Shown: positions 25,780 to 32,883 of the stretch, piece by piece
How positions within the stretch are numbered: position 1 is the stretch's first letter
Layout of the letters: each line of letters opens with the position of its first letter
Origin: Bacillota bacterium
Lineage (GTDB): Bacteria; Bacillota; Clostridia; Acetivibrionales; DSM-1351
DNA length: 44,002 nt
Assembly: GCA_023436485.1 (NCBI GenBank)
Contig: JAEZIU010000011.1
Coordinates: forward strand, 1-44,002
Direction of reading: 5' to 3'
The notes under the pieces: generated by a model
The model's input: only the letters and a program-made list of their open reading frames with translations
Told to the model about the DNA's origin: nothing
The model's database searches: none
Made by a program: the position numbers and the translations under genes

Positions 25780-25813
25780 AAAAAACCTCTTACTTTTAAG
25801 TAAGAGGTTTTTT
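25780..25813 (-). terminator. Terminator of the first tRNA-Lys gene
   Basis: A ten-base stem core (AACCTCTTAC at 25784-25793 with GTAAGAGGTT at 25800-25809) around TTTTAA, with A and T runs on the outside. On the minus strand it lies directly after the CCA end of the tRNA. Confidence 0.8.
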
Positions 25814-25888
25814 GGTGCGCCATCACGGGGTCGAACCGGGGACACCCTGATTAAGAGTCAGGTGCTCTACCAACTGAGCTAATGGCGC
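25813..25888 (-). tRNA. tRNA-Lys (anticodon CTT), copy 1
   Basis: A complete 76-base tRNA on the minus strand. The acceptor stem GCGCCAT pairs with ATGGCGC; the anticodon stem CCTGA/TCAGG encloses the loop CTCTTAA with anticodon CTT, which reads AAG lysine codons. The T arm has GGTTCGACC. The 3' CCA is encoded. It is identical over its whole length to the copy at 28684-28759. Confidence 0.97.
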
Positions 25889-25930
25889 AAATTTAATAAT
25901 TGAGGGCTTGTCTTGCCCGAGCACTTTTAT

Positions 25931-25959
25931 ATTATAAGAGCAATATTTGATAATGTCAA
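25931..25959 (-). promoter_or_regulatory. Promoter of tRNA-Lys copy 1
   Basis: On the minus strand, TTGACA (25959-25954) and TATAAT (25936-25931) with a 17-base spacer match the consensus perfectly. The start of transcription would lie about 35 bases before the mature tRNA. Confidence 0.85.
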
Positions 25960-26754
25960 CAACAAAATGCTTTTTTTTAGTAAAAAAGTAGAATTCCTAT
26001 TGTTATACCCTAAAAACAATATTTTCTACTTTAACCACAATATATTACAATAGATATTTACAAAAGTGTATAAAAATGATAAAATTATTTAATAGAATCA
26101 TTAATTTATTTCTTCATTGTTGTCGTGAACAAAAAATTCCACAAAATAGCAATATTTTACATGAAACATATTTACAAATGCGTAAAAAAATGATATTATA
26201 ATTTTGAAATAAAGGTTCGCGTTATTTTATACTCGTGGGGTTAAGGGAAAAAAATGACATCTTGAATATATTTTTATGATCTTAATCAATATAGCAAAAA
26301 AATTCACTAAATAGCAAAAAAATACAACAAAATATTTATATGTATACAAATATGATAATATGGTTTAGTAGAGTCATTACGTTAATTCATTATATAGGAG
26401 GTGAGTAGGTTAGTTTTAATTTACGTTTTGTATTCTCTACTGGTTATTTTATCTATAAGCTATTACATCGTCATCTGAGTAATTATCTATATTCTCAATA
26501 CGCTATTCGCATAATTCTAATAACAATTTTACTTAATTCTCAATTAAATTACATTCTATTTATTACATCTTATTGTAGTGTTACTAATCCTTGGTTTTAT
26601 TCTAAAAACTTCTTTTTAGTGACTGCACGATGGCTTAATTGTTGTTCGAACTTTTCTTTCGTAGTACAAGAGCTTTAAAACAAAGGCTAAAAGAGATATT
26701 CAACTAGTATGTAGGTAAGTAGTAAAAAACTATATTTTTTAGGAGGATTATAGT
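25960..26754 (+). promoter_or_regulatory. Long AT-rich regulatory region and leader of the xylanase gene
   Basis: About 800 bases without a convincing gene. It holds an imperfect hairpin (25985-26032: AAAGTAGAA and TATTGTT arms), two promoter-like boxes (TTTACA 26057-26062 with TAAAAT 26080-26085, and TTTACA 26171-26176 with TATTAT 26194-26199, both with 17-base spacers), a degenerate direct repeat (26072-26103 with 26348-26379, 26 of 32 positions equal by eye), a 13-base direct repeat at 26291 and 26311, and AGGAGGTGA at 26396-26404 that is not followed by a usable start codon. The real xylanase ribosome site is TTAGGAGG just before 26755. The stretch from about 26410 to 26690 is T-rich and shows no clear ORF. 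Confidence 0.6.
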
Positions 26755-27511
26755 ATGGGTAAGTTTAATAAAAAAGTTTTAGGGTTAATTTTTGCAATTT
26801 CAATGAGTGTTACAAGCTTATTTGCAGGAACAACATATGCAGCAACTGATTACTGGCAGAACTGGACTGATGGTGGCGGAACAGTAAATGTTACTAATGG
26901 GTCTGGCGGAAATTACAGTGTTAATTGGTATAATTGCGGAAACTTCGTTGTAGGTAAAGGATGGAATTACGGAACTGCAAATAGAGTTTGTAACTACAAT
27001 GCAGGTCAATTTGCCCCTTCAGGTAATGGCTATGTAAGTTTTTATGGATGGACAAGAAACTCACTTATTGAATATTATATTGTTGATACATGGGGTACTT
27101 ACAGACCTACTGGTACATACAAAGGATCTGTATCAAGTGATGGCGGAACTTATGACATATATACAACTCAGAGATATAATGCACCTTCCATTGACGGTAC
27201 ACAGACTTTTACACAGTTCTGGAGCGTTAGACAATCAAAGAGACCAACTGGACAAAACGTTCAGATCAACTTTGGTAACCATGTAAATGCATGGAGAAGT
27301 AAAGGAATGAATCTTGGAAGTAGCTGGTCATATCAAGCATTATGTGTAGAAGGATATCAAAGTAGCGGAGCTGCTAACGTAACAGTATGGTAAAAAGGTC
27401 ATTGGACAATAAAGAAATTTTACCTTTTGATAAGTAGGGTTGACCGGTTAGACCATCGGCTACCTTATGTATCATAAAAAAAGTATACTTACCTACATAT
27501 TAATTGAATAT
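26696..27511. repeat. Imperfect inverted repeat flanking the xylanase gene
   Basis: A 26-base segment at 26696-26721 recurs inverted at 27486-27511 with 24 of 26 bases equal; the shared core is TATGTAGGTAAGTA. The two arms enclose the whole xylanase gene (816 bases in all). No target-site duplication or transposase is visible. The arms could be remains of a mobile cassette, or could pair in the mRNA. Confidence 0.6.
26755..27393 (+). CDS. Secreted GH11 endo-1,4-beta-xylanase
   Basis: Cleaves internal bonds of xylan outside the cell. It has 212 residues: a signal peptide (about 1-29, ending TYA) and one GH11 beta-jelly-roll domain of the usual ~185 residues. The nucleophile is E106 in IEYYIVDTWG and the acid/base is E199 in CVEGYQSSG; the thumb region is near 145-160 (DGTQTFTQFWSVRQ). 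N60 in WYNCGNF takes the position next to the acid/base where Asn is typical of neutral to alkaline enzymes. There is no dockerin, carbohydrate-binding module or anchor, so it should be free rather than in a cellulosome. Strong site TTAGGAGG. It is isolated between two tRNA-Lys genes with a long leader. Confidence 0.96.
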   Translation: MGKFNKKVLGLIFAISMSVTSLFAGTTYAATDYWQNWTDGGGTVNVTNGSGGNYSVNWYNCGNFVVGKGWNYGTANRVCNYNAGQFAPSGNGYVSFYGWTRNSLIEYYIVDTWGTYRPTGTYKGSVSSDGGTYDIYTTQRYNAPSIDGTQTFTQFWSVRQSKRPTGQNVQINFGNHVNAWRSKGMNLGSSWSYQALCVEGYQSSGAANVTVW

Positions 27512-27709
27512 TATCTTTCAATAGAGTAAAATGGAACAGGATCTACGGTTCCTAAAAATTGGAGATAGGCAGATAGTGCTCTACTTCAGTTAAGTAGCCC
27601 GAAAGCATTGGGGCCGTTTCTTAGAAGAACGGCCTTCAACTCTTGCGGGGGGGCTAAATTTATAGGACTTTACGGTCTATAATTTTTATCACTTAAAGGA
27701 GACATATCC
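27394..27709 (+). promoter_or_regulatory. Structured intergenic region, possible attenuator of the downstream lipoprotein gene
   Basis: No gene is visible. After the inverted-repeat arm (27486-27511) a run of stems can be drawn: GGAAC/GTTCC near 27533-27553, CTACTT/AAGTAG at about 27581-27597 closed by GTGCT/AGCAT, and GGCCGTT/AACGGCC at about 27611-27633. AGCCC near 27596 could pair with GGGGCT near 27650. Last comes a terminator-like hairpin (TATAG-AC with GT-CTATA, about 27661-27681) followed by AATTTTTATC, then the ribosome site AAAGGAGA. A folded domain, a terminator and then a coding start is the layout of a riboswitch or attenuator, but I can match it to no known class. Confidence 0.45.
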
Positions 27710-28579
27710 ATGAAAAAACTATTAATTTTCATTTTAATCGCAATGATGGTTACTGTTAGTGCATGCTCGGAAGAAAAACCCAGTTCGAAAGAAAATGTTA
27801 ATAAGAAAGAAGTGTCTGATAATTTTGTATTAGTCAAAGGAGGGGATTGCAAGAATAAGAATTCTCAGCTTTATGGGAAAGGTTTAAAAATTTCTGATTT
27901 TTATATTGGCAAATATGAAGTAACTCAAAAAGAATGGAATGAAATCATGGAAAGCAATCCGTCGCAATACAAAGGTGATAAGTTACCGGTAGAAATGGTA
28001 AACTGGTATGAAAGTATTGAATACTGCAATAAAAGGAGTATAAAAGAGGGGTTGGATCCATATTACAACATAGACAAAGATAAAAAAGATCCAAATAATA
28101 CAAGCGAAATAGATGATATAAAATGGACAGTAACTATCAATCCGGAAGCTAATGGTTATCGCTTACCTACAGAGATAGAGTGGGAATATGCTGCTGGCGG
28201 AGGGCAGGATAGTAAAAATTATACATACAGCGGAAGTAATAATGTAGATGACGTAGCATGGTACTGGATAAATTCAGGTGATAAAAAATTAGACGGAGAG
28301 TGGCGCTGGGAAAAGGTTGAAAGCAATAAGGGTCAAACCAAATCTGTTGGTTCAAAGAAACCAAACGAGTTAGGTATTTATGATATGTCCGGTAATGTTA
28401 GAGAATGGTGTTGGAATTGGTACGGAGAAGCTCTGGAGAGTAATAGTGGCTCCCTCAGGTGCTGGAGAGGCGGATGCTGGCTCAGCGATGATACTGCCTG
28501 TAAATTCTCATATAGAGGGAAGTTTGATCCAAATGGCAAGGGATATGATCAAGGTTTTCGCTTATGCCGCAACAAATAG
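27710..28579 (+). CDS. Lipoprotein with formylglycine-generating-enzyme (SUMF1) fold
   Basis: A 289-residue lipoprotein. The signal ends in the lipobox VSAC, so the protein is anchored on the outer face of the membrane. From about residue 38 it is a SUMF1/FGE-sulfatase domain: FVLVKGG, FYIGKYEVTQKEWNEIM, LPVEMVNWYESIEYCN, YRLPTEIEWEYAAGGG, GNVREWCWNWYG, RCWRGGCW and GFRLCRNK. The copper-binding Cys pair of true formylglycine-generating enzymes (C-x4-C) is not seen; cysteines here are spaced differently (RCWRGGCW, then TACKF). It is therefore more likely a binding or other non-oxidase member. No sulfatase is near. Confidence 0.88.
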   Translation: MKKLLIFILIAMMVTVSACSEEKPSSKENVNKKEVSDNFVLVKGGDCKNKNSQLYGKGLKISDFYIGKYEVTQKEWNEIMESNPSQYKGDKLPVEMVNWYESIEYCNKRSIKEGLDPYYNIDKDKKDPNNTSEIDDIKWTVTINPEANGYRLPTEIEWEYAAGGGQDSKNYTYSGSNNVDDVAWYWINSGDKKLDGEWRWEKVESNKGQTKSVGSKKPNELGIYDMSGNVREWCWNWYGEALESNSGSLRCWRGGCWLSDDTACKFSYRGKFDPNGKGYDQGFRLCRNK

Positions 28580-28593
28580 TTATAAGAATGTAT

Positions 28594-28620
28594 AGAGAGC
28601 CGAAAAGGCTCTCTTTTTTT
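28594..28620 (+). terminator. Terminator of the lipoprotein gene
   Basis: AGAGAGCC (28594-28601) pairs with GGCTCTCT (28607-28614) around GAAAA, followed by T7. Confidence 0.9.
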
Positions 28621-28637
28621 ATACTTTAAAAATATCT

Positions 28638-28689
28638 GCACCAAATAAAAACCGCTTACTTATAAAAGTAAGCGGTTTTTATTTGGTGC
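28638..28689 (-). terminator. Terminator of the second tRNA-Lys gene, stem reaching into the CCA end
   Basis: Perfect 23-base arms (28638-28660 and 28667-28689) around TATAAA. The inner 14 pairs with flanking A/T runs act as terminator on the minus strand. The outer part repeats, inverted, the last six bases GCACCA of the tRNA and the next few bases, so the hairpin overlaps the tRNA 3' end. Confidence 0.8.
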
Positions 28690-28759
28690 GCCATCACGGG
28701 GTCGAACCGGGGACACCCTGATTAAGAGTCAGGTGCTCTACCAACTGAGCTAATGGCGC
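28684..28759 (-). tRNA. tRNA-Lys (anticodon CTT), copy 2
   Basis: A 76-base tRNA identical to the copy at 25813-25888, with anticodon CTT in the loop CTCTTAA and encoded CCA. It has its own promoter and terminator. Flanking bases are related to those of copy 1 but clearly diverged. Confidence 0.97.
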
Positions 28760-28796
28760 CTATTTAATTAAGGACTTGCCGTCCGAACACTTTTAC

Positions 28797-28825
28797 ATTA
28801 TAAAAGCTGTTATTATTATTGTCAA
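28797..28825 (-). promoter_or_regulatory. Promoter of tRNA-Lys copy 2
   Basis: TTGACA (28825-28820) and TATAAT (28802-28797) on the minus strand with a 17-base spacer, the same perfect boxes as in copy 1 but with a different spacer sequence. The bases from here to about 29009 are AT-rich and otherwise hold no gene; they must contain the degS promoter. Confidence 0.85.
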
Positions 28826-29009
28826 CACTTAATTTTAAAAAATATCATTAATTTTTTAGATAGGTGACAATATTTTTATTAATATTTATATATTGTGATA
28901 TATTTTTATAATATTTCTTGTAGGAAAAATAGATATTAGGTAAAATATATTATGAGTGTATAAATATTCACCTGCTATTTGCAGGATAATATGTAGATTG
29001 GACAAAAAC

Positions 29010-30185
29010 ATGAGAAGCTATAAACATAAATCCGGACAAATGAATGAAATAATTACAAAAACAATTAAGTCTCTTGAATCAGGTAAGAACGAGATTATTG
29101 AAATTGCTGAGAATTCCAGAAAAGAATGCAAGAGACTTGAAGATGAATTGGTAACATTGAAAAAGCAGGTTTTTGAAATCGTTAGTGTTATAGAAAATCT
29201 GGAACATGACCTTAAACTAAGCAAAAAAAAATTATATGATGTTAATAGAGATTTTAACAACCATAGCCAGAATGAGCTTGCACAGGCTTACCAGACAGCG
29301 GATAATATAAGGGTTGAACTTGCAGTAAGGCGTGAACAGGAGACTTTTCTAATAAGAAGGAGAAACGATCTTGAAATAAGAATCAAGGATTGTATAAAAA
29401 CTCTGGAACGGGCAGATAGTCTCATAGGACATGTTGGTATCGCACTGGACTATCTTAGCGGAGATTTGCAAAATGCAGGCGAGCAGTTAGATAATTTGCA
29501 GCAGAGACAATTTCTCGGAATAAAGATTATTGAGGCTCAAGAGGAAGAACGCAAAAGAGTTGCCAGAGAAATACACGATGGTCCCGCACAATCCATGTCA
29601 AATATAGTTATTAAAGCCGAAATTTGTGAACGCCTTATGGATAAAGATATAGATGATGCAAGAAAAGAGCTGCAGAACCTTAAAAAAGTTATGCGAGATA
29701 GTCTTCAGGAAGTCAGAAAAATTATTTACAACCTGAGGCCAATGGCTCTTGATGATTTAGGGTTATTACCGACTTTGGAGCGTTACGTAATTTCATTTAA
29801 AGAAGAAAATGGAATAGATGTTCAACTTAAATCCAGAGCCATTAATGAAGAAATTAAACCCGTCATATCTCTTGCTGTGTTCAGAATTGTACAGGAAGCT
29901 TTGAATAATGTACTTAAACACGCACAAGCAAAAAGAGTTTCAATTCTTTTGGAACTTGTCAACAAAAAATTAAATATTATTATTGCTGATAATGGTGTTG
30001 GATTTAACACTGAAGATGTTAAAATTATTGAGCCTGAAAGCACTGGCGGATTTGGCCTTTTTAGCATGAAAGAAAGGGTTGCCCTGCTTGAAGGAGAGGT
30101 AGCTATAGTATCACAGATAGGAGTAGGAACAAAGATTACGATTCATATACCATTAATAGATGAAGAGGAGGACTCTCAAAAATGA
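29010..30185 (+). CDS. degS: DegS-like cytoplasmic sensor histidine kinase
   Basis: A soluble histidine kinase of the DegS type, 391 residues. The N-terminal half is a long coiled coil (about 20-180), the typical DegS sensor; EEERKRVAREIHDGPAQ holds the phospho-accepting H189 (HisKA_3), followed by NLRPMALDDLGLLPTL and an HATPase domain (VQEALNNVLKHA, DNGVGF, GGFGLFSMKERV). I chose the ATG at 29010; the ATG at 29041 aligns with the start of the DegS homology and is a fair alternative, and both ribosome sites are weak. The stop overlaps degU by four bases. In Bacillus DegS-DegU governs secreted degradative enzymes and motility; the same role here is only an inference. Confidence 0.92.
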   Translation: MRSYKHKSGQMNEIITKTIKSLESGKNEIIEIAENSRKECKRLEDELVTLKKQVFEIVSVIENLEHDLKLSKKKLYDVNRDFNNHSQNELAQAYQTADNIRVELAVRREQETFLIRRRNDLEIRIKDCIKTLERADSLIGHVGIALDYLSGDLQNAGEQLDNLQQRQFLGIKIIEAQEEERKRVAREIHDGPAQSMSNIVIKAEICERLMDKDIDDARKELQNLKKVMRDSLQEVRKIIYNLRPMALDDLGLLPTLERYVISFKEENGIDVQLKSRAINEEIKPVISLAVFRIVQEALNNVLKHAQAKRVSILLELVNKKLNIIIADNGVGFNTEDVKIIEPESTGGFGLFSMKERVALLEGEVAIVSQIGVGTKITIHIPLIDEEEDSQK

Positions 30186-30832
30186 ATAAAATTAGGGTAA
30201 TGATTGCGGACGACCATGCTATGGTACGACAAGGATTAAAAACTATCCTTGAGTTGGAGGAAGATATATGCGTGGTTTCGCAGGCTTCTAATGGGGAGGA
30301 AGCTGTAGCCTTGGCCAAAAAGGTAAGGCCTGATATTATCCTGATGGATATAAATATGCCTGTTATTAACGGACTTCAGGCTATTAAAATGTTGAAGCAG
30401 GAGCCTGTAAATTATAAGATAATTGTATTGACGCTGCATCAGGACAGAGAATATTTGTTTAAGACATTGCAGCTTGGATGTGAAGGTTATGTTTTAAAGG
30501 ATGCAGAATCATCTGTATTGATAGAGGCAATAAGAAATGTCTACCGTGACCAAACCTACATACAGCCTAACATGACAGGAGAACTTGTAAAGGAATTTAA
30601 CAGAGTAACATTGTATGAACAGGATAAATCCATTGTAAATAATCTCACCAATCGTGAAGTGGAAGTTCTAAAACTTATAGCAGAGGGAATGATTAACAAG
30701 GAAATTGCTAAAACCCTTTATATAAGTGAAAAGACCGTTAAAAATCATATATCGAATATATTCAAAAAACTTGATGTAAATGATAGAACTCAGGCAGCTA
30801 TTTATGCATTTAAACATAACATAAAAGTGTAA
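30182..30832 (+). CDS. degU: DegU-like LuxR-family response regulator
   Basis: A 216-residue response regulator. The receiver domain has the acidic pair D10/D11 and phospho-acceptor D56 (ILMDINMP), with the conserved K in YVLKDAESS. The C-terminal LuxR/GerE helix-turn-helix is clear in LTNREVEVLKLIAEGMINKEIA and VKNHISNIFKKL. Translation is coupled to degS through the ATGA overlap with AGAGGAGGA upstream. Likely targets include secreted hydrolases, such as perhaps the xylanase 3 kb upstream, but no binding site was recognised. Confidence 0.93.
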   Translation: MNKIRVMIADDHAMVRQGLKTILELEEDICVVSQASNGEEAVALAKKVRPDIILMDINMPVINGLQAIKMLKQEPVNYKIIVLTLHQDREYLFKTLQLGCEGYVLKDAESSVLIEAIRNVYRDQTYIQPNMTGELVKEFNRVTLYEQDKSIVNNLTNREVEVLKLIAEGMINKEIAKTLYISEKTVKNHISNIFKKLDVNDRTQAAIYAFKHNIKV

Positions 30833-30838
30833 AAGGTA

Positions 30839-30868
30839 TTGACACTTAGTTTGCAGACATAGTATTAT
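30839..30868 (+). promoter_or_regulatory. Promoter of the T-box/acyl-CoA ligase unit
   Basis: TTGACA at 30839-30844 and TATTAT at 30863-30868, 18-base spacer, starting 6 bases after the degU stop. The transcript would begin near 30875, just before stem I of the T-box. Confidence 0.65.
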
Positions 30869-30874
30869 ATTAAT

Positions 30875-31134
30875 AATTTCCAATAAGAACAGTGCAGTGA
30901 ATGGGAATAGTAAACCGTACATAAGTCCGTAGAGAGCTGTCAGTTGGTGAAAAGACAGCGGCTTTGAAGGTTGAAGCTCGCCCAGGAGCATTTTTGGCTG
31001 AAATAAGTAGGCTGAAACGGTTTATCACCGTTATATGATTTAAAGAGAATTTCTAAATAGGAATTAACTTGAGTGGTACCGCGGAAACATAGCTTTTCGT
31101 CTCATGAATACGAGACGAAGGGCTTTTTATTTTT
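30875..31134 (+). promoter_or_regulatory. T-box riboswitch, leucine-type specifier (CTC)
   Basis: A complete T-box leader. Stem I shows AGTA (30909-30912), AGAGAG (30931-30936) and the apical loop with TTGGTGAAAA; the antiterminator has the T-box sequence GAGTGGTACCGCGG (31071-31084); the terminator stem is about 31091-31124 with T5. The specifier was found by aligning with the ileS T-box of this window: here TTGAAG, CTC (30977-30979), G, CCCA; there TTGAAA, ATC, A, TCCA, with the closing stem TGGG/CCCA equivalent to TGGA/TCCA. CTC means uncharged tRNA-Leu would switch on the gene downstream. Register errors of one base would give other codons, so the assignment is good but not certain. Confidence 0.9.
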
Positions 31135-31186
31135 TAATTTAACATTTTATGAATATGGTTACAATTTTAACTTGGAGGTGTTTGTT

Positions 31187-32851
31187 GTGGAGAAACTTAT
31201 AGAGATTACTGTTGGTAGTTTACTAGATGATATGGCAAATAGATATCCCGATCATGAATGTGCATTATACACAGACCGCCCATTCAGAAAAACTTATTCT
31301 GAATTTAACGAGCTTTGCAATAAAGTTGCAAAGAGTTTTCTCAAAATGGGGATAAAAAAGGGCGATCATATTGCAATTTGGGCAACAAATGTACCGGAAT
31401 GGCTTATTACACTGTTTGCCTCAGCAAAAATAGGAGCTGTTCTTGTTACAGTTAATACAAATTATAAAATTTTTGAGCTTGAGTATTTATTAAAACAGTC
31501 TGATACAAATACATTGGTTATGATAGATGGTTTCAAGGATTCAAATTACATACAAATTTTAAACGAACTTTGTCCTGACTTAAAGAACTCCGAACCTGGT
31601 AACTTTCATAACGAGAATCTACCGTTCTTGAAAAACATTATAAGTGTCAGTACGGAGAAACATCCCGGAATGTTCAATTGGGATGATATTATTGATTTTG
31701 GCTGCGATATATCCGATGAAGAACTTTACGCTTTAAGTAAAACCCTGGACTGCCACGATGTCATAAATATGCAGTACACTTCAGGAACCACAGGTTTTCC
31801 CAAGGGTGTAATGCTTACACATTATAATATTATAAATAACGGTATGTGCATAGGTGATTGCATGCATTTTACGCATGAAGACAGATTGTGTATTCCCGTT
31901 CCGTTTTTCCATTGTTTCGGGCTGGTTCTTGCAATAATGGCTTGCGTAACTCATGGAACAACAATGGTTCCAGTTGATTATTATTCACCATTAAAAGTAA
32001 TGAAGGCCATTCAGAGTGAACGTTGTACAGCAGTCCATGGTGTTCCTACAATGTACATAGCGATGCTTGAACACGCCGATTTTGATAAATATGATTTTTC
32101 TTCTTTAAGAACAGGAATTATGTCCGGTTCACCATGTCCTATCAAGGTTATGGAAGCAGTTGTTGAAAAAATGAACATGAAGGATATAACCATTCCTTAT
32201 GGTCAGACAGAGGCTTCGCCTGTGTGTACACAAACCAGAATAGGCGATAGTCTGGAACTTCGGGTTTCTACTGTTGGTCGTGCACTTCCGTTCATTGAAT
32301 GTAAGATAGTTGATCCCGAAACAAATCAGGATCTCCCGGACGGTGTTCCCGGAGAGTTTGTTGCCAGAGGATACAACGTTATGAAGGGGTATTACAAGAT
32401 GCCGGAAGCTACCGCCCAGGCAATAGATGCGGACGGATGGCTCCATACAGGTGATTTGGCTACAAGGGATGAAAACGGATACTACAAGATTACGGGCAGA
32501 ATAAAGGATATGATTATCAGAGGTGGAGAAAATATCTATCCTAAGGAAATAGAAGAATTCTTATATACTGTGCCGGAAATTAAGGACGTACAGGTAATTG
32601 GAGTTCCATCCAAAGTATACGGTGAGGAAATAATGGCCTGTGTTATACTGAAAGAGGGTTGCAATCTGACGGAAGAACAGGTTAAAGCAGCAGTAAAGGC
32701 AAATATGGCAAGACATAAAACTCCTAAATACGTTGGCTTTATGGATAGTTTCCCAATGACGGCAAGCGGTAAGATTCAGAAGTACAAAATGAGGGAAAAA
32801 GCTATTGCTCAACTGGGACTTGAGGATGAAGCGGCAATAGAGACTGCATAA
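31187..32851 (+). CDS. AMP-forming acyl-CoA ligase (FadD/YngI-like)
   Basis: A 554-residue member of the ANL superfamily that joins a carboxylic acid to CoA with ATP. Motifs in order: YTSGTTGFPKGVM (A3 loop), PFFHCFGLV, YGQTEASPV (A5), GWLHTGDLATRDENGYY (A7), GRIKDMIIRGGENIYPKEIE (A8) and the A10 lysine in ASGKIQK. Sequence style is that of medium-chain or branched-chain acyl-CoA ligases such as B. subtilis YngI; the acid cannot be fixed from sequence. The GTG at 31187 with GGAGGTG at 31174-31180 is the start; an upstream in-frame ATG at 31073 is in the T-box. The Leu-type T-box in front points to a role in leucine supply, perhaps isovalerate activation (inference). Confidence 0.93.
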   Translation: MEKLIEITVGSLLDDMANRYPDHECALYTDRPFRKTYSEFNELCNKVAKSFLKMGIKKGDHIAIWATNVPEWLITLFASAKIGAVLVTVNTNYKIFELEYLLKQSDTNTLVMIDGFKDSNYIQILNELCPDLKNSEPGNFHNENLPFLKNIISVSTEKHPGMFNWDDIIDFGCDISDEELYALSKTLDCHDVINMQYTSGTTGFPKGVMLTHYNIINNGMCIGDCMHFTHEDRLCIPVPFFHCFGLVLAIMACVTHGTTMVPVDYYSPLKVMKAIQSERCTAVHGVPTMYIAMLEHADFDKYDFSSLRTGIMSGSPCPIKVMEAVVEKMNMKDITIPYGQTEASPVCTQTRIGDSLELRVSTVGRALPFIECKIVDPETNQDLPDGVPGEFVARGYNVMKGYYKMPEATAQAIDADGWLHTGDLATRDENGYYKITGRIKDMIIRGGENIYPKEIEEFLYTVPEIKDVQVIGVPSKVYGEEIMACVILKEGCNLTEEQVKAAVKANMARHKTPKYVGFMDSFPMTASGKIQKYKMREKAIAQLGLEDEAAIETA

Positions 32852-32883
32852 TGGATAAAGATGTATTTACATATATAAGAACA

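Noticed and set aside
25985..26032. Intrinsic terminator upstream of the xylanase
   Set aside because: The arms are interrupted and there is no T run on the + strand; no upstream + gene needs a terminator here.
26401..26478. Possible hydrophobic 25-residue leader peptide starting with GTG in the xylanase leader
   Set aside because: The GTG is part of the AGGAGGTGA sequence itself, so it cannot use it as ribosome site; kept only as the orphan-site finding.
27394..27709. c-di-GMP, glycine or THF riboswitch upstream of the lipoprotein gene
   Set aside because: The conserved core sequences of these classes are not found; only generic stems are seen.
25889..28683. Integrative element with attL/attR at tRNA-Lys
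   Set aside because: The whole tRNA and its promoter are duplicated, not just the 3' end, and no integrase or transposase is present; a tandem duplication or old insertion is as likely.
31073..31186. N-terminal extension of the acyl-CoA ligase frame from the ATG at 31073
   Set aside because: This ATG lies in the T-box antiterminator and terminator; the GTG at 31187 has a proper ribosome site and matches family starts.
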